Shown here one piece after another: positions 43,980-54,299 of a DNA stretch of 64,000 bases. This DNA is from Heliocidaris erythrogramma (Eukaryota > Echinodermata > Echinoidea > Camarodonta > Echinometridae). The position numbers were made by a program, and so were the translations under genes. The notes below the pieces were generated by a model, which searched no databases, was not told where the DNA came from, and saw nothing but the letters and a program-made list of their open reading frames with translations. The stretch covers positions 1,116,001 through 1,180,000 of the forward strand of contig CM046859.1 of the NCBI GenBank assembly GCA_025617745.1, given 5' to 3'. Each line of letters starts with the position of its first letter. Position 1 is the first letter of the stretch.

Positions 43980-45700
43980 GATATTTGTTCATCTTCTTTA
44001 CCCTAAAACTGAATGTTAGTTTTCATATTAAGGGGATTTCATTGTAAATTGAATATCTTCATACTTGCAGATTCTACAAACGTGTATTTTTCAGACTACA
44101 AATAATTTGTTCTAGAATAATTAAAACATTTTCCCCAGCTTCAAGTTGCCCCCTGCCCTGTCAGCTCCTGTACACATTTGGTGTGAGGCCTCATTTTTCA
44201 CTCCCGCCCCCGAACATATTTTCTTGTCCTCAGCTGCCATCCACACCTGTAGAATCAAAGTGCAGCCGATGTGTTTGCATTTTTCTTCACCTGCCTTCAT
44301 TAATACTTCTTGAGTTCATCTGCTTAAACCTGCTCAGATGTAGAAAATATCCCACTCACCATTCGGTCAGTCATGCTGGACTGCTGTGTTAATGCTTTGA
44401 CATATCCATTGATGAATGCTCTTTGCAATGTGACATGACATTTGCTCCACCGTCCATATCTCGAAAGGTCAAAGGTCACGGTCAAGATCATTTAATTTTT
44501 TGTTCAGGACAATGTTAAGATTATAGGATTAGGGTTAGGATTGGGGTTATGGTTACGTTTAGGTTTAGACTGGAGCAATTGTCACAGGATCAAATGTCAT
44601 GGAACCAGGGTTTTAGGATAGGTTTAGGTTTAGGATTAATATGGCAAAGTTAGACTGGAGCAATTATAGTATTGGTGCAGGGTTGATGCTTAGAGTATGA
44701 AGTGTACAAATTTACCATGGAGCACTTGTTTCCAGAGCATACAACCTCTTTGTTACGCCAAGATGCACACTAGTATAAATCTAACCTGACAAAGAATGTT
44801 CCCTGCTGGTAAACATGACCTCTCCCTCATTGAACCTCTGAGACTTGACAAAGTTTGCTTTTCATGTCAGGCTTTAGCATCTTTCATATTAGAAACTTAA
44901 TCCCTGCCACAACACTAATGTCCTTTGGTAAGATTCTTTGTTTGCCACATAAATACTATTAGATCTGTGTGTAGAGTCTGTGCCAAATGGCACAATGTCA
45001 CAGCAAGTGCATTTGCTGCACTCGACCCAGGTGAGGTAAATGCATATTGGTATGAAGAAATTCTTTGATTGCTGCGGCAATCTATCAAGGCAGCTTGGCT
45101 AGAGATGGTGTAATAAACCAAAGGTTTTCAGAAGTGCATAGAGATGTTTATTTAGCCAGATGATTACTTTTCTAACTGATGCTGATGAATTGGTGGAAAG
45201 TACAAGAGAGGAGGAAAGATGAAGAATGACCAGAAGAAGAAAAAGGTAACAAAAAAACGATAGAGACAGAATTTAAAGGTAATGTGTTATTTAAAAAAGT
45301 GGAATTGAAAAGAAAGAAAAAATACTCATTAAGTTGAAAGTTGATTTTCTTTTTCAAGATTGGTAGTTTGAAAGTCTTAGAATACTTGAAAACTTCATCC
45401 AGATACTTTATTATGAAAACTTATTTCATATTCAATTTATAAAGAAATCTAAAACAATAATGCAAAGGAAATGTTTTGTGTTTTTCAGACAGTGATATGA
45501 AAGTTTGTATAACATATCATTGTGTTACACTTGTAGGTAAACACAGTGAAGTTTTTGCAGGCTGGTATGAAGCTTGTTGTATTTTATCTGATCTCTGCTT
45601 TTAAAGATTTGATGTGAAATGGTGTATGGGCAATAGGATCAGGAATCCACTAAGAATAGATAGGCTAAAAGATATCAACAGCATATTACCTTTCTGCTTC
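43980..45700. other. Intergenic; degenerate TTAGGG-like words at 44.5 kb
   Basis: At about 44516-44650 there are GATTAGGGTTAGGATTGGGG and GGTTTAGGTTTAGGATT words, with TTAGACTGGAGCAATT occurring twice (44566, 44650). Otherwise unremarkable; no gene. Confidence 0.45.
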
Positions 45701-45714
45701 ATTATAACATCTGC

Positions 45715-45780
45715 TCAGAGTCAGAAAGACTTTAACTCATATCATTTAAGACAGGTTTAATGCCCTTCTTGCTCTCAACC
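45715..45780. repeat. GAAGGGCGTTAA hairpin family, copy at 45.7 kb
   Basis: CAGAGTCAGAAAGACTTTAA at the left and TTTAATGCCCTTCTTGCTCT at the right, inverted with mismatches. Confidence 0.65.
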
Positions 45781-45839
45781 AGATGATAACACCTGTGAAT
45801 TGAGTATCATCTCACCCTAGGGTTTAACACAGAATATCA

Positions 45840-46400
45840 TTGTCACTTCCTTTCAAGCTCTGGTTCTATGCCCCTCGACGACGGGACTGCATCCCGGGCA
45901 GCGATGTTTGTCGGCTTATTTCATCTGCCATACCTGTCTCACCTTCTCTTCACCTGTAAACGTTGAGGGGACAGGGCCTGTCAGGGTTGGAAGCTTGCCC
46001 CAGGTTCATACCCTTCCAGTCTCTCTTAAGTATAATTGATGTTTTATTGAGTGAAACACCACACAAACATCATCCCCTGTCTCTTTCTCACTCTCCTACC
46101 AGAACCCCGCTTGCTCACCCTCTCCCTCATTTGCATACTCCCCTTGGAAACAGAGGGCTGTTGAATAATGGAGTGAGCATGTTACCTGCGATCGAAGGGT
46201 GCCCAGACCGGGAGCCACACACCTGCGGATGAGGTGTTTGCTTTTGGACTAATTCGCCTGCCCACTGGGTCTAGCCGATCATCAATCATCATTGCCAATT
46301 CCTTGTGTCATTGTGACGAAACCGGGCTCTCAGGTGTGAAAATAGGCCGTGGTTAATTGATGACTTTGGGCGGGCGCGGCCTCCAGACACCCCATGCTTG
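45840..46400. promoter_or_regulatory. Candidate cis-regulatory module
   Basis: Complex, CpG-bearing unique sequence in AT-rich surroundings. It holds E-box CACCTG cores (about 45950, 46219), a TTAATTGATGAC homeodomain-type site (about 46354), TTTGCAT, ATTGCCAAT, and TAGCCGATCATCAAT related to the 26.5-kb candidate. No coding frame has splice support. Confidence 0.35.
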
Positions 46401-46739
46401 GCTTCCACTTCCTGGAGCTACATAAAGCATATTCACACAGTCTCCACCTACTAGTATATGATGATGATGCTGATGGATGGTAGTGTGAAAGTGTTCTTTT
46501 GGTTTGCACCATGTTTACAAGCTTAGTTAGTGGCACAACTTGTTTTCACCAGTGTCTTCTTCAGGGTAGTTTTCTGTTTAGGGGGGAAGCATAGTTTCTG
46601 ATATTTGAACAAATGTCAAACGATGTTTTCATTTAGAACATAGTGTAATAATGTATTGAGTGATTTTGTGAAGTACGTAGTGTAATTCTAGAAATAAACT
46701 TTTGTTGTAAGGTATAGCATATAAAAGAAAAATGAGAGA

Positions 46740-46960
46740 TAGAGAGTGAAAGGGTGAGAGTAGGGGGAAATACAGAGAGAGAGAGAGAGATAGATATAAA
46801 GGATAGTAATAGCAAGAGAGGGAGAGAGAGAGGAAAGGGTGAAAAAGTGAGACAGGATGGTCAAACTGGAGAGAAGATGAGAACGACAGAGAAAGAAAGA
46901 ACGGAGAGAGGGGAAAAGAAATTTTAAAAAATGGGAGAGAGGGTAGGAGGGAAAACATTT
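46740..46960. repeat. GA-rich polypurine tract
   Basis: About 220 bases of GAGAGA/GGAAA-rich sequence; long frames on the other strand are low-complexity. Confidence 0.8.
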
Positions 46961-47023
46961 TACAAGATGAACATTTTTTAAAAGAAAAAAAAAACAATCT
47001 ACCTGTGGCTATGCTTGCCAGTA

Positions 47024-47525
47024 ATACCCCTTTCAAACCAGTTTCCCTATTTAACTTCCCGGGTGAAAACCTTCAAATTTTACGAGCATGAATTCCTTAC
47101 TTTACCGGGAGAAGAACAGGCGCACTTTTCAGACCGACTTCACTTCCCTGGGAAAGTTGCCACTGGTTACAAATTCCATGTTCGCTCGGCCGGAAGTCAG
47201 GTCTGATTCAGGGCGCGTGTGCTTTGTTTTTGCGCACGGTTAATGAAAGTCGATGCAACGACATGGGATCCTAATGTGACCGCCGGAAGTGATCGTTGAT
47301 TGCTGACGTATTTCACCAGGGAAGTTCTCTGTCAACCTTTCAAACTAACCTTTTACCTGCTTAAACTCGCTTTCGCCGCGTAAGGTGGAGAAGTTACGCG
47401 GGGATGTTCTTCGGCTTTACGTAGGTAAACTTTCCCTTGTCCTTTTCAGACCAAACCTTTCCCCACGTAACTCTGAACTTACGTGGTGAACTTCCCGGGG
47501 TAAGTGCTTGGTTTGAAAGGGGTAT
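47024..47525. mobile_element. Inverted-repeat element with ATACCCC termini
   Basis: ATACCCCTTTCAAACCA at the left and TGGTTTGAAAGGGGTAT at the right; further mirrored AACTTCCCGGG. 502 bases, richer in GC than its flanks, non-coding. Confidence 0.88.
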
Positions 47526-47529
47526 AAGA

Positions 47530-48100
47530 TCAATTGACAGTTTACTCATGAGGTTCAGTGGTGTTATTATAATACTCACTTTCAGTTCTGATTGAATGTT
47601 AACCCATGTTTTCTTATGGTCAAAATTAATCAGTTTCCCCTCCTCAAACTGGCAATGGTTCTTCTTAATTTCAACTCCTACATACATGTAGTTTGAAAAA
47701 AATCAAAATGTTTATTAAATGAACCATTGTGAATGAAAATTGCAAAATTTAACAGAGACATTATCAATTTGTAAACAAAAATAGTGATTTATATATTTTA
47801 CACCATGTTGCCAATTTAGAGAACTTAATGATTAGTTACAATTAAATAGCTGTTATCCGTGAATGGCACAAAGTACTGCATTGGGGATAGACTGAAAATT
47901 GTCTGATTTTTGCTCTTTGTGCTCATGTTTAATATGTAATTCCTAGCATTCTGAACAAAAGTAATAATGCAAATATGTCACTTAAAGGAGACACTGTGCT
48001 GCTTTGGGTTAATGTGAGACATGAGATGTAAGGGCTATTTGAATTGATGCCCTTCTTGCATTAGCCCTAAGCATTGTGTTATGGACCTTCTAGCTCTCAG
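47530..48100. other. Intergenic flank of the satellite
   Basis: AT-rich. A partial GAAGGGC-family relative (TGATGCCCTTCTTGCATTA, then CTTCTAGCTCTCAG) lies at about 48043-48100, immediately before the satellite. Confidence 0.45.
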
Positions 48101-48104
48101 GAGA

Positions 48105-50207
48105 AGATAATGATGTACGTTGACTGAACTATCATGGTTTCATTACTCTCTCATTGAGTTCCAGAGATAATGATGTACGTTGAATGAACTATCATGGTTT
48201 CATTACTCTCTCATTGAGTTCCAGAGATAATGATGTACGTTGACTGAACTATCATGGTTTCATTACTCTCTCATTGAGTTCCAGAGATAATGATGTACGT
48301 TGAATGAACTATCATGGTTTCATTACTCTCTCATTGAGTTCCAGAGATAATGATGTACGTTGAATGAACTATCATGGTTTCATTACTCTCTCATTGAGTT
48401 CCAGAGATAATGATGTAGGTTGACTGAACTATCATGGTTTCATTACTCTCTCATTGAGTTCCAGAGATAATGATGTACGTTGACTGAACTATCATGGTTT
48501 CATTACTCTCTCATTGAGTTCCAGAGATAATGATGTACGTTGACTGAACTATCATGGTTTCATTACTCTCTCATTGAGTTCCAGAGATAATGATGTACGT
48601 TGACTGAACTATCATGGTTTCATTACTCTCTCATTGAGTTCCAGAGATAATGATGTACGTTGAATGAACTATCATGGTTTCATTACTCTCTCATTGAGTT
48701 CCAGAGATAATGATGTACGTTGAATGAACCATCATGGTTTCATTACTCTCTCATTGAGTTCCAGAGATAATGATGTACGTTGACTGAACCATCATGGTTT
48801 CATTACTCTCTCATTGAGTTCCAGAGATAATGATGTACGTTGAATGAACTATCATGGTTTCATTACTCTCTCATTGAGTTCCAGAGATAATGATGTACGT
48901 TGAATGAACTATCATGGTTTCATTACTCTCTCATTGAGTTCCAGAGATAATGATGTACGTTGAATGAACTATCATGGTTTCATTACTCTCTCATTGAGTT
49001 CCAGAGATAATGATGTACGTTGACTGAACTATCATGGTTTCATTACTCTCTCATTGAGTTCCAGAGATAATGATATACGTTGAATGAACTATCATGGTTT
49101 CATTACTCTCTCATTGAGTTCCAGAGATAATGATGTACGTTGAATGAACTATCATGGTTTCATTACTCTCTCATTGAGTTCCAGAGATAATGATGTACGT
49201 TGAATGAACTATCATGGTTTCATTACTCTCTCATTGAGTTCCAGAGATAATGATGTACGTTGAATGAACTATCATGGTTTCATTACTCTCTCATTGAGTT
49301 CCAGAGATAATGATGTACGTTGAATGAACTATCATGGTTTCATTACTCTCTCATTGAGTTCCAGAGATAATGATGTACGTTGAATGAACTATCATGGTTT
49401 CATTACTCTCTCATTGAGTTCCAGAGATAATGATGTACGTTGAATGAACTATCATGGTTTCATTACTCTCTCATTGAGTTCCAGAGATAATGATTTACGT
49501 TGAATGAACTATCATGGTTTCATTACTCTCTCATTGAGTTCCAGAGATAATGATGTACGTTGACTGAACTATCATGGTTTCATTACTCTCTCATTGAGTT
49601 CCAGAGATAATGATATACGTTGAATGAACTATCATGGTTTCATTACTCTCTCATTGAGTTCCAGAGATAATGATATACGTTGAATGAACTATCATGGTTT
49701 CATTACTCTCTCATTGAGTTCCAGAGATAATGATTTACGTTGAATGAACTATCATGGTTTCATTACTCTCTCATTGAGTTCCAGAGATAATGATGTACGT
49801 TGACTGAACTATCATGGTTTCATTACTCTCTCATTGAGTTCCAGAGATAATGATGTACGTTGAATGAACTATCATGGTTTCATTACTCTCTCATTGAGTT
49901 CCAGAGATAATGATATACGTTGAATGAACTATCATGGTTTCATTACTCTCTCATTGAGTTCCAGAGATAATGATGTACGTTGAATGAACTATCATGGTTT
50001 CATTACTCTCTCATTGAGTTCCAGAGATAATGATGTACGTTGAATGAACTATCATGGTTTCATTACTCTCTCATTGAGTTCCAGAGATAATGATGTACGT
50101 TGAATGAACTATCATGGTTTCATTACTCTCTCATTGAGTTCCAGAGATAATGATGTAGGTTGACTGAACTATCATGGTTTCATTACTCTCTCATTGAGTT
50201 CCAGAGA
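48105..50207. repeat. 60-bp satellite, about 35 copies
   Basis: Exact 60-base period from about 48105 to 50207. The unit reads AGATAATGATGTACGT, TGA(A/C)TGAACTATCATGG, TTTCATTACTCTCTCATTGA, GTTCC. Variation is almost confined to the A/C site, the GTACGT word (GTAGGT, ATACGT, TTACGT) and ACT/ACC in two units. All frames contain stops, so it is not coding. Confidence 0.98.
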
Positions 50208-51005
50208 GGATGTGCAATATCAGAGCTAAACATTCTAGTTGGCTTGTTTGTTTGTGTTTGTTGTGGTTGTCTATAAACTTGTGTATATATATATCCGATA
50301 TATATATATATATATATACATAATTTCTACTTAAAGCAATTTTTTTGGGGGGTGAAATATTCGACGGAAGGGGAAAGCCGACGCTAAGTCAAATTTTTGA
50401 TTCGCCTTAAAGTTTTCGGCACTGTTTTTTCCCATTTCCGTAGGGGTAGGAGGCACTCTATCGATATAAACGTAGAGGGCGCCAAATTACTTATATTACT
50501 ACAAAGTTTGTTCGGTAGGGAGAACTCATTTTTGTATAATATAACGTGGAAAATCTATATATGTTTAACTCCTGGGTATCTAACGTCCTAAGTTGGACTT
50601 AGGGCGATGTCTGTTTTTCTTGATTATATCAATAGTTTGGGGATTTACTAAAAATACCTTATCGCACACAAAAGGTAGTTATTATACGATTCTTTTTGCC
50701 ATAAATGCAAATTGAATCAAATTAATTCTAAACATATACTAACATTTTGAATCCATTTAATTCTCTGTAACGTCCATTTTGCGATGATATACGTATACAC
50801 TGTATACAATTTTTTTTTTTAAAACCGCCTTTTAGTAGAATCTAGGTATATATATATATTTATGCCATACATGCATGAACATTTATAAGAAATTTTAACA
50901 CTTCATAGATGTCTCAAAAGTGATATGAATAAAAGAATGGACTTCAAAACATGCCAGAATAAGACGATTTTCTCGTATGACAGAAGTATGATGAATGATG
51001 GACAT
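50208..51005. other. Intergenic, AT microsatellites
   Basis: (TA)n runs at about 50285-50320 and 50848-50860. The segment 50345-50610 is more complex (GATTCGCCTTAAAG, GTCCTAAGTTGGACTTAG). No gene. Confidence 0.45.
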
Positions 51006-51009
51006 GTGA

Positions 51010-51245
51010 AATGAGTTCATTGATTGAGCTCTGAAATGTCATGACTCATACACCTGTTTCTTAGAAATAATGACATGCAGTGATCATCTTCATCTTTCAT
51101 GTCAGTCACCAAGCAACCTAGATGCAGCATGGGGAGATTCCAATTCCCGTCTCCTTCGCTCCTTACATCTTTGATTAAATCCAGAGCGGTAATGCAATCA
51201 GACATCACTGGTCCTTTTCCACAGGTGTTTATCGCTTGAGATGCT
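51010..51245. promoter_or_regulatory. Candidate cis-regulatory segment
   Basis: Complex unique sequence with an AP-1-type TGACTCA and CACCTG (about 51042-51056), TTTGATTAAATCC and CACAGGTGTTTATCG. A minus-strand frame spans it, but I recognise no protein. Low confidence. Confidence 0.25.
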
Positions 51246-51299
51246 ATCCTTCGCTGTTTATTAAGATGGAGCTTTGTTTTATTCATGGAGTAAACCAGC

Positions 51300-52770
51300 A
51301 CCTACACAGTCTCTTTATCTCTACTACTTTCTCTCTTTCTCCAGATTGCTGTCTGCATGTCATTTACCATCTCTCTCTCTGTCTCTCTATTTTTATCTCT
51401 CAAACTCTATCTCTTTCTCTCTCCTTCTTCTTCTTTTTAAACTCTCCCTATCAGTTGTTTTTTTTCTTTTGAGAGCTAGTGGAGCGTATGATTTGAATGT
51501 CACTGCATGTTATTACTATGTATTTCCTTTGTACCATCACTTCTCTCTTGAAAAGCATGAATTTGATTTGTGTATTGTTCTCATCTTGTTTGTTTCCTTT
51601 CTTGTTAATGTTTACCACAAAGCTTCTCCTTGCTTTTAAAACTTTCCTGTATTGTCCATTTCATTCATTAATGTTTATATTTTAACCACATCTTTGTCTG
51701 TTTGTCTTTCAGTCATCTCATAACTATGTTCCCTGGCATATTTGTCCCTTTCAGTCACTCATTCTTCTTCATATGTGTAATTTTTTTGTCTGCTTTTCTT
51801 TATTTTTCTCTCATTTTTTCTGTGTGCCTGTCATCCCCTGTGATCATGTGCATCAGTTTTTCATTTATCCCCTTTTCCCATTGTGTTGTTATATTTCTGG
51901 TCAAACGTTTTATATATATATATATACAAAATGTATATATATATACGAAAGTTGAAATATTGAGTACTTCCAAAGAGTGCTCTATGCCTTACAGCAGAGC
52001 ATATTAATCCATGGTGTACCTGCTCAATCCGACCTTAGGTTTCGTGCCTCTCTCAAGACACTCCTCAGGGATAATATATATATATATATATATGTGTATT
52101 AATTTATATTTTAGTCTAAATGTCAGTCTTCTTTCTCTCACTGTCTCCTCCTGTCTATCACCCTCTCTCTCTCTTCTTCCCACCTCTCTATATCATTTAG
52201 CCTGTTTGCATGCTCACATTACCCTATACCTCAAGTTAACCTCCTGAGGTATCTTAGCACCTCGGATGATCTCCGAGGGGGAAACATGCTCTGAAATTAC
52301 TTTAGGAAACACAATAGTTCTTCTGATCATGCCTCTCGTTTGCTTCAATATCCTGGCCAACGACGTGTGGGAGTAGACAAGAGTTTAGATAATGTGAAGA
52401 TTTCAGGAGTGTTCATCACATATTTAGAAAATAGAAGCACAATTACTTTGTCCCTTTTACAAGAGGAGGTATTGGTATTAGTAGGTTGACAGATGCTTTA
52501 GGGTTGGTTTATTTCTTTTCTACTATAACCTCTACTTCCCATTTAATTTCTTATTAAAGTAAAGAGCATGGAATGATAGGAAAAACACAATTTGCCTTCA
52601 AAAATCATCAGAAATGATGGTGAAAATGTTTTTGATATTATTTTTGTTACATTTTAATAGGCTGCTAAGAAAGTATGTGCTGTTAGGTAATCAACCACAG
52701 GGACAAATAGTTTTAAATTCTATCCGAGAGACTTGAGAAATGCCTTACCAAAGGTAAATAGCACAGTCAT
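51300..52770. other. Intergenic, pyrimidine- and TA-rich
   Basis: CT-rich stretches (51320-51450, 52120-52190) and TATA runs (51908-51950, 52073-52092). No gene. Confidence 0.5.
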
Positions 52771-52774
52771 GTAT

Positions 52775-53232
52775 TAGGCTTTTTACACTTGATTTTTTTT
52801 AACCCCGTACTATCCTTAACCCCGGAGTAGATTTTTTGCTGTTCTCATTTGCAGTTTTAGTCCTATACTATCTCCCTAGCCAGAGCACTTATCCCTCCCT
52901 TTGGTGGGGCTAACCCTGCTTTTTTTCTAGGGCTTTCTGGAGTTAGCCCACTTTGGTAAAATGCAATGTGAACAGAAAGTGGGCTAAGTTTAGTCCTGTG
53001 CTATCGGTGGAGCTAAATCCTTGTTTATCAGCACCGATACACGGAGAAAACACTTTTTAAAAATGCAAACAGTTGTTTACAATATGAACTGAACATCATG
53101 TTGTACAGTTCATATAGTAAACAATTTGTTTAAAGATTAAACAGGTTGTATATGTTTTAAACAACCTTTTAAACAGCGTTTTTACTGTGTAGTACGGGAC
53201 TAAGCAAAATTTTGCAATTGTAAAAAAGCCTA
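52775..53232. mobile_element. Foldback element with a nested palindrome
   Basis: Outer ends TAGGCTTTTTACACTTG and CAATTGTAAAAAAGCCTA. Inside, at about 53039-53193, ACACGGAGAAAAACAC-like and GTTTTTACTGTGTA ends plus TACAATATGAACTG/CAGTTCATATAGTA form a second palindrome. Non-coding. Confidence 0.75.
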
Positions 53233-53239
53233 TTAGTAG

Positions 53240-54180
53240 TTTTTGACCAGGAACCTACTGGTTATAAAAACACTGTTAAACCACTAAGTAATCTGGCCTC
53301 CTTGAATAGTGAGAAAGGATAAGCCATGTATACACATGTATGAGCATGATAAAATGATATCCAAATGGGAGAGAGAGAGAGAGGGAGAGAGAGCAGGATG
53401 GTGGAAGGGTTATCCTATAAAATGCCAAGCAAGAAGGAATAGCCAGGAGATGTTTTATATCTGTATTTACCTTATAGCCTGAAAGGTAAGCTTTAAAGGT
53501 CCCTGAGAGTATGCTAGAGAGAGAAGCTTTGTTGGGTTACAACCTCCTGAGGGCAGGAACATGCAGGAACATTTATGACGGCTGGAGTGGCCCCCAGGTG
53601 GTGGAAAGTGAGTAAGGATGACCCTCATGTTACCCAGACTGCCTTGCAGGACTGCATGTCAACGGCTCCCTAAAAGGAGATGGACTACCTGACATTTAGT
53701 GAAGTAAACCACCCCAATCCCATAAGCAACTCTCTTCTACTATTCTCGCAGGAGTCAAAGTTTAAGGTGAATATCTCTTAGTTAACTTAGTTGAAGTCTA
53801 AGCCTGAGATATATTGAAGTTCAGGCTTAACAACATCTAACCACAGGTGGATCAAGATGGATGTATTTGCTCTGATTTTCTTTTCAAATAGCTGAACTTT
53901 CTCTTATAAAATGAATGAAAAGAACAGCTTCTTTTCTTTAAATCTGAATTTTAACCCACTTCAGAATTTATTTGGGTTCAGACACCAGCTGCATTTTCAC
54001 ACACATTATCTCTGCAGACTTCGCCTGTTGACTGGTGAATTCCCTTAGGACCCACCTAGTCACCATAGACAGCGGGTTAAAACCCCAACAAGTTTTAACA
54101 GTATAATAGTTCCTTTTATGAGTGTACGTTTTACTTTCATAATTGCACCATGCTTATTTTCTTTCTCCTATATAAATAAC
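53240..54180. other. Intergenic, one more complex segment
   Basis: GA run at about 53368-53392. The segment 53530-53770 is GC-richer (CAGGTGGTGG, TTACCCAGACTGCC) but has no recognised function. Confidence 0.4.
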
Positions 54181-54182
54181 AA

Positions 54183-54297
54183 GGTGCAATAACTGCTATA
54201 TGCTACTGAAATCCTTGTATCTGATTGGTTGAGAGCAAATTTATCATAGAAATGTGGCAGTTGTTACTGATAACCTGTTTTATGAAACAGGGGCCCT
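54183..54297. mobile_element. Diverged relative of the GGGGAGCGTTTC MITE family
   Basis: GCTACTGAAATCCTTG, ATCTGATTGG and GAGAGCAAATTT match the core of the copy at 5696-5833. The ends are changed (GTTTTATGAAACAGGGGCCC), so this is a diverged or related subfamily. Confidence 0.65.
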
Positions 54298-54299
54298 GC

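Noticed and set aside
43569-44019. Two overlapping Ser/Leu/Phe-rich frames of about 130 residues
   Set aside because: Compositional product of the TC-rich tract.
46629-47036. 135-residue minus-strand frame, Ser/Leu-rich
   Set aside because: Lies on a GA-rich tract; low complexity.
47015-47206. Small plus-strand frame at 47.0 kb
   Set aside because: It lies inside the 47024-47525 inverted-repeat element and starts outside it; no transposase features.
48105-50207. Possible CRISPR-like array
   Set aside because: Units are contiguous with no unique spacers and the window is clearly eukaryotic; it is an ordinary satellite.
51017-51301. 94-residue minus-strand frame with non-repetitive sequence
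   Set aside because: I recognise no family, see no supporting splice sites or neighbours, and the length is within chance expectation for a 64-kb window.
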